NCBI GenBank assembly: GCA_030062745.1 | Contig: CP099844.1 | Span: 6,291,481-6,355,480, forward strand | Length of the DNA: 64,000 nt | Source of the DNA: Capitulum mitella | Taxonomy: Eukaryota; Arthropoda; Thecostraca; Pollicipedomorpha; Pollicipedidae | Direction of reading: 5' to 3' | Part shown: positions 25,540 to 37,041 of the stretch, piece by piece | Layout: the number at the start of each line of letters is the position of its first letter | How positions within the stretch are numbered: position 1 is the first letter of the stretch | Made by a program: the position numbers and the translations under genes | The notes under the pieces: generated by a model | Databases searched by the model: none | What the model was told of the DNA's origin: nothing | What the model saw: only the letters and a program-made list of their open reading frames with translations

Positions 25540-28159
25540 CTAAATAGGATTAGTTTTTCTGTTCATCAATATTTCGCGTACGTTGAAAATGTTCTTTCCC
25601 AGTCTCGAGACATTTCAGTTAATGGTTTGAAACTAATGCCGATGCATGTTAAGACATGCCGGAGTTTTGTTGTATAGCCTGTAAAAGACGTTGCAAGAAC
25701 CCATGTCATTGAGCAAAATGAGTAGCGAATTGTGCTTCCATTCTTTCTACGTCCGCAATGTCATCACAGATATAGCGTGCGGGTAATGTGTACCCATTTC
25801 GCCATTTCTGTCTGATCTCACTACATCCCAAACATAATGCTTCGCTTCCTAAAAAACGATCTTTAAAAAATCTTTAAAATTCCTAAAACAAAAACGATCT
25901 TTACATATTCATTTGACGTGCGAAATGACTCGAATTAATTCCTGATGCAACAAGCAAACATAATGGTTCCTATTGATCTTGGGTCGTGCGATCTCACCAG
26001 ACAGACGGGCCACTCGGGGAGATGTGGTCACGTGACGTCCATTGTGGCCAGGTATGCGAGGCCGTCGGCTCCTGGGTTATTGACGCTGTGAGGGATGCCG
26101 CATGAACAACAGGCGAAATAGCGGTTTACGTAAACCGCCCAACCTGTTTACTTCTTTTTTCCATTCTCTTGCTTTCGTCTGAATCGAATGATTTGTGGAG
26201 GTGATGACTGAGATCCTGACTCGTTCTACGGAAGGATTTTTATCTCGGCTTCTTGGAACCAGAATACGCTGAAAAGGTTGAACCGATTTTGCCCTGTTTG
26301 AGTCACAGATTCAGTGAGCAATGAAGCAAAGCAATGAAAGCAAACATTCACATAAATCTGTGGCGTTTCGGTTTTTGTTTTTGGAACAAGGTCCCTGCAG
26401 ATGCAGTCCTTCGGCAAGCACCATGCTGTTCCGCCATTTTGAGGCCATTTGCACGCATCCAATGTAAGGCCAAAACGCACGACATGATAGATCCATTCGG
26501 GTTTCTGATCAAATTTAACGAACTCAGATACCCGAAAACGGCTTAGGGTTTCTAGGGCTGCCAACGCTGCTTCAGTCGGATGAGTTTTATTTCCGCTGTG
26601 TCGGAATTGTTTTACTTTGGTACTCTTCTCAAAAATAGACTGGGATGGTCTGCATAACGTGGCTGATTGCATTTTCAAAGCTAAGTTTCCAAAGGAATAC
26701 CTAAAAGATCAATAAACCCTATTACATAAAATGCTGTCCTATAGTCATCCGCTGATATGACACAACTCCAAATTTCGGAAACGTCGTTGGTTTCCGCCCG
26801 CTCCTGAAGTTACGCAACAGCTGAAATTTTGACAAAGCTGAACAGGAGACAGGGAAACCGGGAGAAATCACTTTCCAGCCCCGAAAGTGTAAGAGTTTTG
26901 AGACGAAATACGCATCAGAAATCGGCTTCCATGTTTGCTGGATACAACCTGGCTTTCTCAGCTAAAACCCATGATAAAAGCTAAACATTCCCTTTGAGGT
27001 TTATGGACAACGTATTTCATTAACAGAAAGCACTTGCGCCATCGCCAGTCTTGTAACGTATGAACGCACTGCCAGCGGTCATTAGCAGTGGTTGTTTCGA
27101 ATGGGCCGGCGCTTCGCGGCAGTCATTCCAAGTAACTAAGCCGTAAATAATATGCTGTGAATTAAGCACGGCACAAAGTACTTTAGCTAACCCTGCATGT
27201 ACTGGATGCAGTAAGAACTTCGTCACGGAGTGAAGACTTAGGCTGTAACCGCGCTGTCGGCTAACAGACGTAATGAAGCATCGCTGCCTCTGACCACCAT
27301 ATATGCGATGTTTTCGATAAGCCTGACGGCTTCGATATCGCTGAATTTCAACGAGCATCGAAACAACAATGGGCCAGGAGCCGTCTGGAGCGACTGGGAT
27401 ATGCTGTCCCCTCGCTAATCGTTTACCGACTTACCATCATTACTGGCGGTGTTGAAATGGGCAGCGGCATAACATTTTTGGGAGCTTGTCTTTTTTGGAC
27501 CATTTCCGACTGGATGGCCTTGAAAAAAATGAATGCGCCCATCCTCTACAAAACCTATGGCTGCACCACCGCTTGCGCACGTCCGTATGTCGTCATTTGT
27601 TTCCATGCAACGAAGGTACTACCACCAGCGTAAGCAGCGTGAGATTGAACTCGCTTCGCAAATGAAAATTGAGCCAAGGAAAGTGTTTACTTGGAGGCAT
27701 GTCTAAAATTACTGCTTCCCAGGCAACTGATCAAAGTAGTGGCTCAGGTGTGTATGTCGCTGCATAATCTGCACGATCCTCAGGAATATTAAATGACAGA
27801 CATTACAAAAACAAATAATACGAATCCTTCAGAACTGTCAGTCCCTTTATAAATTACGGCGACAAGATGCCGACTAAATAAGATGACTAGATCAATCTCC
27901 GACGGCATGCATGGTAGCACAACAATGGTAAATTCACTAGAAGATGAAAAGAGGATTTCCTCAAGTTAGCTTTAAACCATTCTGATAAAAAATACCATCA
28001 TATCCTATAAGTTGAAGGAATAATATTCGAAGCATTAGACGATATTAACGATAAACACCGTAAGACAAAGTTGACATTAAATAGTTCTTCACTTAAAACA
28101 CATAGTTCTGCACTTAAAACTCAAGTCAGCACCTAAGGGCGCGTCTGATGGATCTCACG
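25540..28159. other. No recognised gene
   Basis: Minus-strand ORFs of 150 (26226-26678), 112 (27020-27358) and 63 codons (27415-27606) are unrecognised and lack visible promoter or splice support. A 16-bp palindrome GGTTTACGTAAACC-type site lies at 26123. Confidence 0.4.
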
Positions 28160-28770
28160 CATATTTTCACGAGGGATCATGGCCGCGGACCAAACGGCTT
28201 CGGGCTGCGCCGAGCACGCTCCAAACCCGCTGGTCCGCCACCTCCGCCGACTGGTCGCCGCCAGTGAAAACTCGCCGCCTCCGTCTGGGTAGCGCCGTCC
28301 GCCCGGCGCGGCGCTGCGACGGCCCGGACCGCCCAGGCGGCGGCCGCCGACAGTTCGCCGAGCCGCGGCCGGTTTTCAACGACATCAAATTGGCGGCGTC
28401 CCAGACGGAATGGCTGTCGCCCGCCGTTGTCGGCTGCAGCGGTGCGGTCGCGGCACGCCACCAGACGCGGCGGCGGCCGGCCGCCGGAAATGGCGCCGAT
28501 CGGCCGGCCGCCGCCGGCTCCGGTGACAATCGGCGCCGGCCGCTGCGGCGGCGGCCGCCGCCGTGACGGTGCGCCGCCAACTGCCCGGCCGCATGCAAGG
28601 CGGCCGCCGCCGGCCGGAAATGGCTCAAGCCGGATCCTCGGGCGCACAGTCCGGCCGCGCTTCGACGCAACGGCGCCGGCCGGTCTGATGTAACGGCCGG
28701 CCCCTCGTGACGCCGAGCTCGTGCCTCGTGTCGTGACGCGCCGCCGGGGAAGTTCTTGCCGGCGTCCTTG
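28160..28770. other. GC-rich CpG island without recognised gene
   Basis: Dense in GCCGCCGCCGG-type sequence. ORFs of 167 and 200 codons on the minus strand are low complexity and have no recognisable domain or promoter. Confidence 0.5.
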
Positions 28771-30060
28771 CCCTATCATCCCCTTGCCGGAACGATCACT
28801 GTTTTATCTGATGACTTCTTCCGCCTGCGCAGAACTCCCAGTTTAGACAAGTGCGCAGTAATGGACGCAATGATGAGACGTCAGAACGTTAAATCCAGCA
28901 CACGAAGATGAGTCACAGCCCGTAGAATGTCGAGAAACAGTCCCGACGGCATTTTGTATCCGCGTTGAACACGGTTCTCAAAATCGCAACACTGCAAGAA
29001 TGTGTCGACATCTCGGTAACAGCTAAAACAGGCCTGGGCGTTTCGCACGTTATGTGACGTATTAGATGCTGTTGCTCCCGTGCAGATAATGCGTACAGTA
29101 CTTTGTTTTCCGGAAGATGACATTAAACTAAAGAAGGAAACATTTGGAACGCGTGTAACTAATGCAAACGGTCACATGGAGGCTCACTAAAGAAAGGATA
29201 GGACTGTTCCAGTTTGGGGAACAGAATATGTAGCAATAATTTCGTCTTCGCGATGAAGCACTGTGCAACAGCCATTAAAAACAACCCTGAAGCATTTCAA
29301 CCTCTCCAAAAGTTCGTAGCAAGTCAGACAAAAACCGCAGGCAACGTTGAGCTGCTTTAACAAAAGGCAGCGCATAACGCTCTCGGAGTCTGCGTCCGCC
29401 GTCCTGAAAGTACGGTCACTTTGGAAACGCTGCTTGAGCACAAGTGTCTTGGAGCTCAAACTCGTTCAAATCGAGCTCTTACGGTTCAGGATGACTTTCA
29501 TTTTTGGTCGGACCACGTGGTCCACGCCCGTCGCCAATCGGAAGTGGCGCCTGCTGGGAGACGCTTCAGCACGGGCTGAGGACCTTCCCCGCCGTTTACC
29601 GGGAGCGAGCAGCGGCCTGTCTCGACCAGGCGTGACGACGACCGGCCGGGTCTGGGCTGGACGCCGGCCGTCGCGTGCGTGACACGCGCCACACGACCTT
29701 GCCGCCCGGCGCTGAGGTCCGGCCGGCGCCCGCGCGCGTCCGGCCCCTTCCGCCGCCCGGCTGGGAACATCCCTGGGCGGGGGCGGCGGCGGCGGGGGCG
29801 GGCCTTAATCCGAAAGGGGCCGGAAATTTCCCGTCCGCGGGCGACCCGTTAGCCGGCGGTACGCGGGCGCGCGGGCCGCCGGCGGTTTTTTCGGGCGGTG
29901 CGGACGCCGCGCCGGTGAGCCGCGTGCAGCGGCGCCGCTCGTGAATCAGGACCGCGCCGAGCGCGGCGGACCCGACGACGCGGCCGCGCGCCCCACCTGG
30001 ACCGGCGACCGCTGGGTAAACCCGCCGAGTCGTTGCGCGGCGGCCGGCAGTTACCCTGGG

Positions 30061-30124
30061 TGACGTCAGCCGTACTTGTTCGGCGCCACCTTATATAAAC
30101 GCCGCCGCCACTCGTCGAGCCAGT
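30061..30124 (+). promoter_or_regulatory. Core promoter: CRE, TATA box and initiator
   Basis: A perfect palindromic CRE (TGACGTCA, 30061-30068) is followed by a TATA box TATATAAA (30092-30099) and an initiator-like CCAGT whose A is at 30122, exactly 30 bases from the first T of the TATA box. This is canonical arthropod core-promoter spacing. A leader of about 65 bases with no upstream ATG then leads to the ATG at 30189. The sequence supports real transcription initiation on the plus strand. CREB-type regulation is inferred from the motif only. Confidence 0.6.
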
Positions 30125-30188
30125 AAGAGCCACCAGTCGACTCGGGCAAGCCGCCAGCACAGACGCCGCCACAGCGAAGCACGAGAGC

Positions 30189-30809
30189 ATGGACACAGCC
30201 GCAGTGATCCTGTCTACGGGGACGGACCCCACCAAGACGCGGCCAGCTCCGTCCATGGGGACAGACCCCACCAAGACACGGCCGGCGTTCCGCCTGGGGA
30301 CGGACCCCACCAAAACTCGGCCCGTCGTTCGGTTCGAGACGGACCCCACCAAGACCCGGCCAGCGCTGTCCATGGGGACGGACCCAACCAGGACGCGGCC
30401 AGCGCTGCGCTTGGGGACTGATCCCACCAGAACTCGGCCAGGCCTGTTTATGGAGACAGACCCCACCAAGACGCGGCCAGTTCTCTGCCTGGAAACGGAC
30501 CCCACCAAAACCCGGCCAGCTCTGTCTATGGGGACAGACCCGACCCGAACTCGGCCCGGCCTGTCCATGGGGACGGACCCGACCAAGACGAGGCCGGTCC
30601 TCTGCCTGGAGACGGACCCGACCAAGACCCGGCCAGCTTTGCGCCTCGAGACGGACCCAACACGAACCCGACCGGCTCTGCTGTCGGGCAGGACGCGCCG
30701 GCCAGCCCTGCGCGCCGGCACCGACCCGACCCGGACCAGGCCGTGTCGCTGGCAGCCGTACCCGCGCAGCCGGCCGGCCGCGCCGCTCCTGCTCGCCGCC
30801 GCCCTCTGA
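30189..30809 (+). CDS. Putative 206-residue protein made of 13-residue TDPTKTRP repeats
   Basis: Unrecognised ORF behind a good TATA/initiator promoter. After a short N terminus (MDTAAVILST) the protein is about 13 tandem copies of a 13-residue unit, G/E-T-D-P-T-K/R-T-R-P followed by four variable residues (often ALSM or LRLG). A non-repetitive Arg/Pro/Ala tail follows. No signal peptide, membrane segment or cysteine framework is visible, so it should be basic, extended and probably disordered. Unit differences fall mostly at third codon positions (Thr, Pro, Arg, Asp codons) or are Lys/Arg swaps, so the TDPT-K/R-TRP core is kept while the DNA drifts. The antisense strand is open too, and third positions coincide in both frames, so drift alone does not prove the strand; promoter, ATG and the AATAAA at 31222 favour plus. 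It could instead be a minisatellite in an unspliced transcript. Function unknown. Confidence 0.45.
   Translation: MDTAAVILSTGTDPTKTRPAPSMGTDPTKTRPAFRLGTDPTKTRPVVRFETDPTKTRPALSMGTDPTRTRPALRLGTDPTRTRPGLFMETDPTKTRPVLCLETDPTKTRPALSMGTDPTRTRPGLSMGTDPTKTRPVLCLETDPTKTRPALRLETDPTRTRPALLSGRTRRPALRAGTDPTRTRPCRWQPYPRSRPAAPLLLAAAL
30214..30740 (+). repeat. 39-bp GC-rich tandem array, about 13 units
   Basis: Units of 39 bp starting near GGACGGACCCCACCAAGACG, with 10-25% divergence between copies. The twelfth unit is irregular. The unit is exactly 13 codons, so all copies keep frame in the ORF at 30189-30809 and in one antisense frame. Confidence 0.9.
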
Positions 30810-31221
30810 CCGGCCGCTCGTCGGCGCCGTCGTCGGCGCCCGCGTCTGTGATAGCGCGGCGTCGGCGCGACGCCCGCGGCGGCCGGCGCCGGCGGCGGCG
30901 GGCCGCGCGCGCCGCGGCCGGTTCGTGATTAGCCCGTCTAGACGGCGGCCGCGAGCGCCGCGGCGGATTCCTGTCGGCGAGCCGTGCTGATTGAAAACCA
31001 GTTCCTTCCGATTAGAAGATGGAGTTCAGGACTTTACGACAAATATTCAGATTTCATCTCGCCCATTATGCCAGACGGCAGCGTGCGAGAGTTCTCAGCA
31101 CTTCTCATTGCCCTGTGGTACACATATGTGTTGATGGATGTATTTATGGCATGAAAGATGAGGTCTATAATGCAGTGATTAGCACTCTCATATTTATGCA
31201 GATGGACCATTTTTCTACCTA

Positions 31222-31227
31222 ATAAAT
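31222..31227 (+). terminator. Candidate polyadenylation signal AATAAA
   Basis: AATAAA followed by a T-rich stretch (ATTTTTATA), about 410 bases after the stop of the repeat-protein ORF. It is the first canonical signal on this strand downstream, so the inferred transcript would run from about 30122 to about 31245. Confidence 0.35.
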
Positions 31228-31319
31228 ATTTTTATACGATGCCGGTTTTGCATGACGTGAGATTTCCCATCACCGAGAAGACAGACGAAGAACGAAGAGG
31301 CAACTCATCAGTCAACTGC

Positions 31320-31740
31320 CGCGGATGTCCCGGGAAACGGGATGGCGACAGCAATTCTGCGTGGCGGCGAAAGCGTCACATGGAACGGCCCCGCGTGACG
31401 ACAGCTTCTGATGCAGGAGCCGGCGCTGGTGACGAAGTGGCCCCGTGTGGTAGCAGTCCCAGATGCGGGAGGCGGTGGCTCTGTGCACGGCGGTATGACG
31501 TGTGTCTTGGTATGTCTTAGATAAGGAGCCGGCGCCGATGACGGGGCAGCCCGTCGGCCGTGGGCGGTTTGTCCGGATGTCCGCCGAAGAGGACGCGCAC
31601 GAGTCCGGCCCGGTTCGGACAGCCGCCGCCGGTCTGCGCACGGTACAACCACTCAGAACCGCCGCCGGAAGAGCTCCACTTCCGGACGCGGAGCGGTGAT
31701 TCGAAGCCGGCGACGTCGGCGCCGGAGGTGACCAATGATG
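31320..31740. other. GC-rich island with a short internal duplication
   Basis: The words GGAGCCGGCGCTGGTGACG (31415-31433) and GGAGCCGGCGCCGATGACG (31526-31544) mark a diverged direct duplication. No gene recognised. Confidence 0.4.
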
Positions 31741-32668
31741 CCTCCTGGTAGGGATCGAGTGCCCGCTGGTGAACTCATGTCGGTGGCCGTTCAGCGCCGC
31801 TGGATCTTGCGCTTCATCTCATTTTACCTTCACCGCGTTAGCGCATACCCATAAGCGCACTGCACTTGAAAGTGATGTCCTTTTCCCGTCACGACATCCT
31901 GAAACGAACTACCATCGGAAAGACCACAACTTTCACGTAAATTACTCAGAAGGGTTGCCAACGGATTAAACCTACACAAGAACTTCAGTCCGACTAGCCA
32001 TCGGGTTAAGTACTGAGCAACCATAACTAAACGCACCTATGCGTAAGGCCAACACGTACTGGCCAGACCGTAATTAACACCGGTGCAGGGAAACCTAAGT
32101 CCACTTCATATCATCCCGAGGTCGTTATTATTCCCAAAGAGAAAATCTCAGCCGCCTTATCCCAGATTCTTCAGCAAACAACGGAGGGCCTTGCGGGCAG
32201 TCTTCTTGGCGTACTGGTATGCGTATATGTATAGAAGGCCAAAATCATGCGTCAGCGATATCCGTGTACGCTAGGTCTTGCCTTTTTTATCCAAGAGCAT
32301 TACGACATTTCTTCAATTTACGTCATGTAAATGCTATCACCAACACAAAGATCGGAGAGAAAACAAAGTTTTCATGCTTCCCATGGGGGATATCGGGGAT
32401 ATCCGGAGGACTTAGGGTGACGACCTTAGGGGGCTTTAGGATGGCTTTCAGCGGGCTAGCCATTGCCGCTTGAGGAATCGGGCCACTGATTCTCGACATC
32501 GGGGGAAAAAAATGTCCCCAGCAACTGGAAAAGAGTGGAATACCCCAGTGAGTGCCACGTTGGGCAACGCATACGCGATTCCCACTATGGGCGTACGGCA
32601 CGGGTTTTTCGAGTCTCAGTAGTAGAGTGTGCGCGGGCTGGCGGCAGCAGACGAGATGGCCGTTCGGG

Positions 32669-33075
32669 AGGTCGGCGGAGGGTCCGCGGACCGGGGCGTT
32701 GGCGGCAGGCAGACGACTGCAGCGAGGGTCGGCGGAGGGTCAGCGGACCGGGGCGTTGGCGGCAGGCAGACGACTGCAGCGAGGGTCGGCGGAGGGTCAG
32801 CGGACCGGGACGTTGGCGGCAGGCAGACGACTGCAGCGAGGGTCGGCGGAGGGTCAGCGGACCGGGACGTTGGCGGCAGGCGGACGACTGAGCGAGGGTC
32901 GGCGGAGGGTCAGCGGACCGGGACGTTGGCGGCAGGCAGACGACTGCAGCGAGGGTCGGCGGAGGGTCAGCGGACCGGGACGTTGGCGGCAGGCGGACGA
33001 CTGAGCGAGGGTCGGCGGAGGGTCAGCGGACCGGGGCGTTGGCGGCAGGCGGACGACTGAGCGAGGGTCGGCGCT
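32669..33075. repeat. 57/56-bp GC-rich tandem minisatellite
   Basis: Seven to eight units resembling GGTCGGCGGAGGGTCAGCGG, 57 bp each, with three interspersed 56-bp variants lacking bases near GACTGCAGCGAG. The 56-bp units shift the frame, so the overlapping ORFs here are unlikely to be selected protein. Confidence 0.9.
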
Positions 33076-33249
33076 CGCGGCCAACGGCAGCACGGCGGCG
33101 ACGGTGGCGGCACATCCGCCTGGGGCGACTCAATGACGTCTCCGCCGGGCGGCCCGGCCAACAGCGTGGGGGCCGCGTCCTGGAGCTACTCACGCGGATG
33201 CTGCCGGCCTGGACCTGCGGCCGTTGCGAGACCTGACCGTGGCTTTCGA

Positions 33250-36200
33250 AGTGTCGGCAGTGTCGGAGCGCGCCTGTTCTTCTTTAAACGTTGAAGTCGT
33301 TTGTACTGTGTTCTGACTCGCTGACTCGTCAGTTCGCCATTGTGTTTTTGTTGCGTCAGCCGGCAGATTTTGACTAATTTGTTGCCACTCGAATCCATCC
33401 CCTACTCTAGCTGACTGAACAGTAATTCTCAAGTCGATTCCTTTGATCTGACATCTCCCCACCAGTCCTGTTGAGGCATCTGTTTGCTTTATTCGTTACT
33501 GTATGGTCAGGAGCGGTGAAACCTCTGCAGAGGTGGAAGGGGGAGAGGACAAACGTGACTCTTTCCTCTTTTCCTTCCGTGCAACGACATGGGGTCGCGT
33601 AGGGTTAATGTAAAATGTTGTCCGAAGTTGGGTGCGACAGCTGCCTCCTGCCCCTGCCCCGTTCCAACGCTCCGTGTATAATCTACGACCGGCTAAACTA
33701 TTCTCTACCTCATTTTCATTCTTGCTTTCAGCGTAACAAAAATATATTGGTCATGTGTAAGAAACGTGCCACTGCCGGTGGAATCCGGCGACACAGAACA
33801 GCATGGCTAGGACAGTGCTAATGCACCTTCCCTCGGACGATGCTCCCCTCCGAGAAAGCATCCCTCGACCACTGTGGCAGACTCTCTCCAACGCCCCGAC
33901 GCGGTATCCTTCACACGCCGCCGAGAGGACTGCCATCACAGGTCGCCAGTCAGGGCCGTGGGCTTGTGGCGTCACCGAAACGAAGGTATCTTGATCTAAC
34001 GGTGGGGCTCCCCCTCGAGGTCCGCGCGGACATCACTCTTCATGCGGGTCTGCCCCGTAACGCACGACTCATACTGGGGGAACTGTTTCACGTTCGCTGA
34101 TAGCAGCCAGCTCATAGCCAGATAGCGCGACTCCGTTTTCAAAAGTCACCTGCACGCATTGATGGTGTTGCAGGTCGTTGCAGGCGTGCATATTAATCCC
34201 GCCGAGCGGAGCGAACAGGTCAGAGCCAAACCTACACCAACGTTCCGAGTCCGCCGGCGCGACGGCATTTGTCTCTGCCATTGCGGAGTGACATCACCCG
34301 ACGGACAAGCCGGGTCTCGGGCGGCTCCGACAGCACATCGGACACAGAGGCAGAGAAGACCAGAGCCTCACGCGATGAGTCGCCCCGCGGCCGGCTGCTC
34401 CGAAGAGGCGACTCTGTGACGAAGCGACGACAGCGGCACGGGTGGCTCCAAGAGCTATCGAGGGTGGTCGCAATCGCGGACAATGGAGGGAGGTGCCGGC
34501 CAAGGACGACCAGTCCGGCAGCTGAACGGCACGACACATGCACCAGTTCCTTTTACAGCCGGTGGACGAGGGCTATCCCACAGCTGGACGCGCCGGCGAG
34601 CGTAAACAACGAGCTCAGTAACCCGAGCTGGGCGGGCATCCACCCCGGCGGGGACGAAACCTCGGCATCCGAACGAGCAGGTATTCAGGACTGCGTGCGG
34701 CCCGCCACAACGCTCACCAGGAGAGGGGCGCACCGTCCTGCTGGCCGCTTCACCCCGCACGGTCGCTTTGCAGCCGAGGCACGACTGCGATCGTGTTGCA
34801 GAGATCGCGGCGACGCATTCCGCCATCCTGTCAAACCACGCGGGGCAGTAGGTGGTGCACGCGCCGTGTCCAGTGGTGTCACCTCTCCGAGTGAGCGTTA
34901 GCACCAACACCATGCGAAACCTAGAACAACCCGGCCGATTGCGCAACGCTCAGCACCTGCCGGCTGCTCACGTGCCGTGCTACCGGCTCCAGATCCTGGC
35001 CAATGATTGATGACTGACTGCTGATAGCCATGGCTGACACCCGTCCCACTGCGGCGTGTCAGAACTCAAAACCGAGGCTCTGGCGGCTTCTCCGGCCCAC
35101 CGGGAGCCCTCCTCGTTACTCTGGTCTTCCGACATGGAACGCTGCACACAGCGCCGACGCAAGATCGGATTTGGCAAAGCTCTTTTAAACACCAGTTCAT
35201 ATCTGGCACTCGTCCAGGCGTCGTACGAAGCAGGAAACCTTCGGGAAGTGTGGTCGCTTTCCAGTGTAGGTCTGGCCTCGCACGTGGGTCGGACAAACCG
35301 GCGAGTTTCTGCGTGTCACCTTTACGCGTGTTTCAGCGCCCGGCTGCAGGAATCGCGCTCTGCGTGCGGGGAAAAACAGCCGACGCTCGAGCTCGGTCCG
35401 CGGTCGGCCGGCCCGGTGACGCGCGGCCAGCCGTGCGGCCGCCGGCGACCCGCGCCCTCGGCCAGGAAAGGCAGTCGGCCGGAGCTTCGCGGAAGGAGCC
35501 GCGGCGTACGCTGGTGTCGGCCTGCGGTCCCCGCTCAGGACGGGCGCGGCCGGCACTGCATCGTGCAACGGTCGAGCCGACGCGGGCTCGCTGTCCCCCG
35601 CTCACGGCGCGTCCCGACGGGCCGGTCCGGCCGCCGTGACGCGCCGCATTGGCCGTTCCAAGCCTGGGATACGAACGCGGGTGTCTGCGGAGGGCAGTGT
35701 GGTTCATCAAGCTCAGCTTCTGATCTCGATGACGAGAGAGGCCCAGTTTTGACGGCGATGTGCCTGCTTATTTCAATTTTACTGAAAAGCAGCACGCAAC
35801 TGGAAGTTTCGATATGGAGCCGTCTTGCAACATTTCTACGTTCCCCAAACCTCCGCATTTTGACTCCATTTTACAACTTTGAATTACCACGACCCTCTAC
35901 TCCTTCCCCAAAAAGAGTGCTGCTTACAAGACCTGAAGGCCTGAAATAAATCATATTTTTGTGCCCGGAGTACCTACGGGAATATCCTATATCAATTCCG
36001 TGGCTTATAACTGCAGCGTGCTGAAAAAAATCCGATTCCTCATCTGTCGAGCCGCAGCAGTGGCATATGCGCAGACTGACTGAAATGATCACTGGCAGTA
36101 CGTAGCTCCCTTGATGAGCAGTATTTTCGCAATCGTCTGCTTCGACTTCCTTCAAGTCCGGGAATGACCTAGCTTCCTAGCTGGCTTAGCTCTGTTTCGC

Positions 36201-36920
36201 ACTGTCGTGGTACTTCATACCAGATAAAGCCCAAGCCCCGGCGCACTCGAGCACTTATCAAACACTCTGGCATGACCCATCGAGTCACTTCCGTCGTAGA
36301 GATGTACGTCGAGGTGAATAAGCTTGTACAGGTATCCACTCTCGAAGTCATATCATCCGGAACCAGCGTAACATTTGTTAATCCGAGGATTTTTTATACT
36401 CAATTATGCTGTGAAGGAATGGAGTCCCTTTTCTTCGTGTGGCACAGATACGCACCGACATTTTCCAGGAAAACGGAATATGCAGCCTCTTATCCCTGCG
36501 AAGACCGGCACATCATAACCCATGTGTTCACTGTACCGTCCTCTGTAAGTTTCCTTTCCTCCAGTTCAAACGTCTCGAAGTATCGGCCATCTTCACCGAC
36601 GGCATTCTCGCGCGATCCTCTGGAAGCTGTTCTCTCAACAAACGACAGGGAACCACGACACGCTGCTGCTAGCCCTGAGCACAGCAGCCGGCGGAGACCA
36701 CGTCCTACCGCCTTCGAACATTTTTGTCTCAGAAACACCAAAACTGTACCAGACACCCTCGACACCACCGGGCTGGATGCTACACCGTCGAAAAAAGGAA
36801 AAACACGCCGTTCACATCTTGCACAATGTATTGACATACGCACTATTCACAAACGGCTGGGCGACGCCTGCCGGCACCGCTGCATCCCCTGATCATCTAG
36901 GCTCCTGGTCCGGAGCGCGG
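33250..36920. other. No recognised gene; GC-rich patches
   Basis: Holds long ORFs (plus strand 34269-34901, 35056-35949, 36272-36892) without repeats but with low-complexity Arg/Ser/Pro composition in their GC-rich parts. None shows a known domain, promoter or splice context I trust. The right end is presumably the 3' UTR of NDUFA8 on the minus strand. Confidence 0.4.
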
Positions 36921-36923
36921 TAG

Positions 36924-37041
36924 CTAGAAGAAGGTGCGTCCGCCGCCCTCGCTGTACGGCGCCGGCTTGCGCGGCGCCGAGTCCGGCAGCTCGTCCGGCG
37001 TGTTCGGGAACTCCAGTGGTTTCTCCGGCTCCGGGCGCGGC
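36924..37041 (-). CDS. NDUFA8: NDUFA8 terminal coding exon with stop codon
   Basis: Last coding exon of NDUFA8 (complex I assembly and stability; intermembrane space). It follows the acceptor CCGTTGCAG; the first base completes the Arg codon begun in the exon at 39186-39293. It encodes 38 residues beginning PRPEPEKPLEFPN and ending EGGGRTFF, then a TAG stop at 36924-36926. The Pro-rich tail with a PxxY segment and a terminal aromatic pair is typical of arthropod NDUFA8 C termini. The two exons together give 73 complete codons plus the split Arg, about 40% of a usual 170-180-residue protein. A CTGAC branch-point-like motif lies about 20 bases before the acceptor. No clear AATAAA was found on the minus strand downstream; a weak TATAAA lies near 36394. 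The large plus-strand ORF over this area (36272-36892) is antisense and unrecognised. Confidence 0.85.

Noticed and set aside
29849-30721. 290-codon minus-strand ORF GRVLVGSV repeats
   Set aside because: Mirror of the plus-strand 39-bp array; it runs through the TATA/CRE promoter and has no promoter of its own.
32535-33060. Overlapping plus-strand ORFs over the 57-bp array
   Set aside because: 56-bp units shift the frame, so no single protein repeat is maintained.
34269-34901. 210-codon Ser/Arg-rich ORF
   Set aside because: GC-rich patch with open antisense frame; nothing recognised.
35056-35949. 297-codon plus-strand ORF, the longest non-repetitive ORF
   Set aside because: Its middle is a GC-rich patch where stops are rare; composition is Arg/Ser/Pro-rich, antisense ORFs overlap, and no domain, promoter or splice site supports it.
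36272-36892. 206-codon plus-strand ORF next to NDUFA8
   Set aside because: Antisense to the presumed NDUFA8 3' UTR, no recognisable domain and no promoter.
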